NCBI GenBank assembly: GCA_036874045.1
Contig: CM072336.1
Span: 1,880,001-1,944,000 of the forward strand
DNA from: Cymodocea nodosa
Taxonomy: Eukaryota > Streptophyta > Magnoliopsida > Alismatales > Cymodoceaceae
Direction: 5' to 3'
DNA: 64,000 nucleotides
The notes under the pieces are model-generated. The model made no database searches, was not told the origin of the DNA, and was given only the letters and a program-made list of their open reading frames with translations. Within the stretch, counting starts at the first letter, position 1, and each line of letters opens with the position of its first letter. Shown here one piece after another: positions 61,179-64,000 of the stretch. Position numbers and translations under genes: made by a program.

Positions 61179-61818
61179 GTTTGCGCACTTAAAAATGATA
61201 GAAATAAAATGATGAAATATCACAAAAAATGATATAAAAGAAAATAATAGAAAGTAACGGAAAGTTATAAAAAATTAAGATATTTGTGCATAGAACATAA
61301 AATGTTGAAATCTGAAATACGTGTGTTTGTGCATAGAACAAAAAATGATGAAAATTTATAAAATATAAAATATATATGTTTATTTACAAAATAAAAATGT
61401 TGAAATTAATAATTTAAATATTTTTTGTATTTATCTGTAAGATAGAGAATAATAAAATTTGTTATAAATAATATAAGAGAGAGTCATTTGTGATAATTGC
61501 TACAATATAAAATATATTTTATACATTTTTATTATTCCATATATCTATCGTAATATCAATTCTCATCTATTAAATACATAAATAATTTTTATATCAAAAT
61601 TATATGTTGTTAATATATTTTGTGATAATTCATATTTTTTTTTTCTTCATTTTCTATCAATTTCAGAAATCAAAAAGTTAGAAAATAAAAATAAAATTTT
61701 CTTATATACTGAATGAAAATAACAAAAAATCATTTGATTCACAAACACTCAAAAAATTATAGAAAATTTTTTACCATTTTTTTTTCAACATTTTCTATCA
61801 TTTCCTAAGTACACAAAC
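61179..61818. mobile_element. MITE-like element, copy C (best ends)
   Basis: The left end gtttgcgcacttaaaaatga and the right end in reverse (gtttgtgtacttaggaaatg) are inverted repeats of about 40 bases, both followed by tagaaa. The body (640 bp) is AT-rich and non-coding and aligns with copy A throughout. This copy defines the family's termini best. I could not identify a convincing target-site duplication. Confidence 0.8.
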
Positions 61819-63188
61819 AACTCTCAAACCATAAATGTTTAGGTTCACATAAAAGAGCAAAAACAAAATCAAAAAAATTCAAAGTTTAATAGATAACAGT
61901 TGAATCTACAGAAAAAGATTAATTATTTTCTTTTCCTTCCATTTTCGTGTTCCAATATCTAAGGCCATCAAGAAGCGAAGGATTTACAATATTTTTAACA
62001 TCTTTCGCATTCTTGGTTCTCAATCAATCATAATTAATTTAACTTTCTTCGGTTGCTTTACATGAGCACTTGCTATTAAATTTTCCAACAAAAAAATAAG
62101 TCACGGAAATTATATCGTCGAATATTAAGGTAATATTTATAATAGAATGACCACTTCTTTTTTTTTAAAAAATTCCAACAAACCTAGATGAGTGACATAA
62201 TAAGAGTGAGTCAAATCGAAGTTTTTCCATTTAAAATACTTCTAATTTTTTTTGAAAACTCAGCTTAAATCAAGTATTATTGAAAAAAGAACATGTCCAT
62301 TTTCATGTACGAAATTCAATATATCATTGGCAAATAAGTAATCAAAAAATAAATAGTTTGTAGTTTTCAAATTAAAATTAGTGTTCTATTGTCAACTCTT
62401 TTTAACTAAATTTTCCTTAGTAGGTAGCTTATCTTGCACGTAAAATTAGGAAATTATTTTGACTTTGAAGGGAGTTTTTATTTTTCAGATTTGATTGTAA
62501 AATCCAAAGCAGAGGTCTCTATCAGTTAAACTTTATAAAGAAAGCGAACAGAAAACTTAACTTTCCATTTACCATGGGATTCCAATTGATTGAATCAACA
62601 TGTTAGCGACTGATAATAGTTCATGTGCCGGCCAAGATTATTGTTATGTTCATTTGAAGTGTGGAGGATTAACAGCTTCTGCAATAGAATATTTGTGGTA
62701 ATTTTATATTCTAATATACTTCAGGAAAATTATTTAGAAGAATTTAGAATTACTTGTCGAAAATTTATGTCTCGTACAGATCCCTTTAAGTTACTTGAAA
62801 AAGTGAAGTCCCATAGGTTGAACGTTTTTGTTCTGAATTTCAAACGGTGATTCCTTTTCCAATATTAAATTTATTTAGTTAAAAAAAAATTATTCATGGA
62901 TAAAATACTTAGAACAAAAAATAATACGAGTAATTATTGCTGTTTTTTCTAGTACAAGGTACTGCTTCTGTGCTTGGGCTTTATGTTTTAATGAATATTT
63001 TTTGAAAACTTTCATTATCTAAAAATCACACAACTATGCTTGCAAAAGAAAAAAAAATCAACACATCCATCCAACGGCGCTCTCTCTCTCTAAGGCCCTT
63101 TTTACCTCACCCGCAAATTGTGCCCGTGCGCAGACCCGTCGTCTGGGGAAAACGGAAGCACCGAACCCAAAACCCTCGTCCCGGCGAG
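61819..63188. other. Intergenic region upstream of the pinin-like gene
   Basis: AT-rich with no gene recognised up to about 63000, where the sequence turns GC-richer with a short CT repeat (63081-63092) in the presumed leader of the pinin-like gene. A 75-codon open frame at 62623-62850 has a loose Cys/His pattern but no recognisable domain. Confidence 0.5.
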
Positions 63189-64000
63189 ATGGGGAGTACG
63201 GCGGTGGTTGAGAAGACGGCGGAAGAGCTGCGAAAGGAGATCGAGGAGCTCAAGCGCCAGCAGTGGGAGGTCTGGTCCCCGTCCTCTTCCTCTCTCTCTC
63301 TCCACCAACTCCAACTCTCACTCTTTGATCTTGTTCTGTGATTCGATCAAAATGAAATCGTCTTTTGTTTCTCAGATAACTGAGAGACTTCGAGATCCCA
63401 GAGGCCTCCGACGCAGTGCACTGGGCGGAAATGGTCCGCGCCCCAATTTAGGGCGGCAGCGTGGCATCGTTAGGCCCGTGAGTGTGGGATGTTGGGATGT
63501 TTCTGGGTTTGACACTAATTGCTCTCGTTTTGTTTACGATTTTGTTCCTACTATTGTTATAGGCAGAGAGAGACGTTGAAGACCAGCCTGCCCCCAAGAG
63601 GAGGTTGTCGTCTGCTGTAGTTAAGGTGAGTAATGATGCTATCTTGCTTTGTTTCCGTGTTTGGTCGATCATCTGCATTTTTGCGTGGTGAAATTTCTGG
63701 GTATTGGTTTTTTATGAAGGTTGGCGTTGGAGAAGTGGAGGAAGAACCAGTGGCTGGAGGAGAGAATGACGTGCACGAGGGAGAGGCAGTTGCTGTCGAA
63801 GCCGAGAATGAGCAGAACAAAGAGAGTAATAATCAGAGGGACGGTGGACTGAGGGGTTCACGACAACGGAGGACTAGTCGAATTGTACGAAGTCACAAAA
63901 TGACGTATTTTTTGCGTTTTCGGTATTTGGTATGCGATTGATCAAATTTTTTCCTTTGTCTACTAGCAGAACTATGATGTGCCATCCACAGAGCCTGTCC
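63189..64000 (+). CDS. Pinin-like nuclear protein (3' end cut by window)
   Basis: N-terminal part of the plant pinin/SDK/memA-type protein, a nuclear speckle component linked to splicing through the exon-junction-associated ASAP/PSAP complexes. Exons seen are 63189-63269, 63376-63477, 63563-63625, 63720-63884 and, less surely, 63970 to beyond the window. The start MGSTAVVEKTAEELRKEIEE fits the plant family, followed by ITERLRDPRGLRR, RGIVRPAERD, QPAPKRRLSSAVVK (a basic, nuclear-signal-like patch) and an acidic linker. The partial last exon reads NYDVPSTEPV, which in relatives precedes the conserved pinin domain (MLGQLLGTL). That domain would lie outside this window. All visible junctions are GT-AG and in frame. 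The fourth exon's donor (ATT/GTACGA) is the least certain. Confidence 0.85.

Noticed and set aside
62623-62850. 75-codon frame with a loose Cys/His pattern reminiscent of DC1 zinc domains
   Set aside because: Spacing does not match the domain, and the neighbouring frames give no continuation.
1-64000. tRNA, rRNA or CRISPR structures
   Set aside because: Reading both strands turned up no tRNA-like A/B boxes with a clover-leaf, no ribosomal sequence and no regularly spaced direct repeats.

Overview
This window is nuclear DNA from a flowering plant. It holds large intron-containing genes with plant-only products (NPH3, an auxin F-box receptor, CURT1, FSH1, a GT61 glycosyltransferase) separated by very AT-rich, repeat-laden intergenic DNA. 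Several coding regions are strikingly GC-rich (AED3-like protease, NPH3, AFB, GT61) while others are not (CCT7, FKBP12). That bimodality is typical of commelinid monocots; a Zingiberales or palm-like genome is my best guess, and it is an inference only.

Layout: 2-1141 (+) 3' part of an AED3-type apoplastic aspartyl protease; 2027-5856 (+) FKBP12, five exons; 8461-11725 (-) CURT1D-type thylakoid curvature protein, five exons with one GC-AG intron; 12618-15590 (-) NPH3/CPT1 phototropism scaffold, five exons; 15.6-26 kb, mostly AT-rich DNA with microsatellites, a fresh 210 bp tandem duplication, an older repeat block and an unrecognised transcription-unit candidate at 21.25-24.4 kb with a duplicated exon; 26083-27608 (+) FSH1-type serine hydrolase, six exons; 27.6-35.5 kb, repeats including a dead FAR1/MULE transposase; 35547-37598 (-) AFB4/5-class auxin receptor F-box protein, three exons; 40318-49332 (-) CCT7 chaperonin subunit, fourteen exons, with a decayed L1-type LINE in its 4.8 kb fourth intron; 51185-52862 (-) GT61 glycosyltransferase, three exons; 57328-57618 (-) a small Pro-rich AGP/extensin-like secreted protein; 63189-end (+) 5' part of a pinin-like nuclear protein.

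All exon models were built by hand from conserved protein sequence plus GT/AG (or GC/AG) junctions, and every junction keeps the reading frame. The genes do not form a pathway; they are ordinary eukaryotic neighbours. The most thought-provoking parts are the duplicated-exon unit at 21.5-22.45 kb, a foldable segment near 24.1-24.3 kb, a home-grown family of long-TIR non-autonomous elements present in at least four copies, and the sense-oriented LINE inside CCT7. No tRNA, rRNA, CRISPR array or bacterial-type feature was seen.
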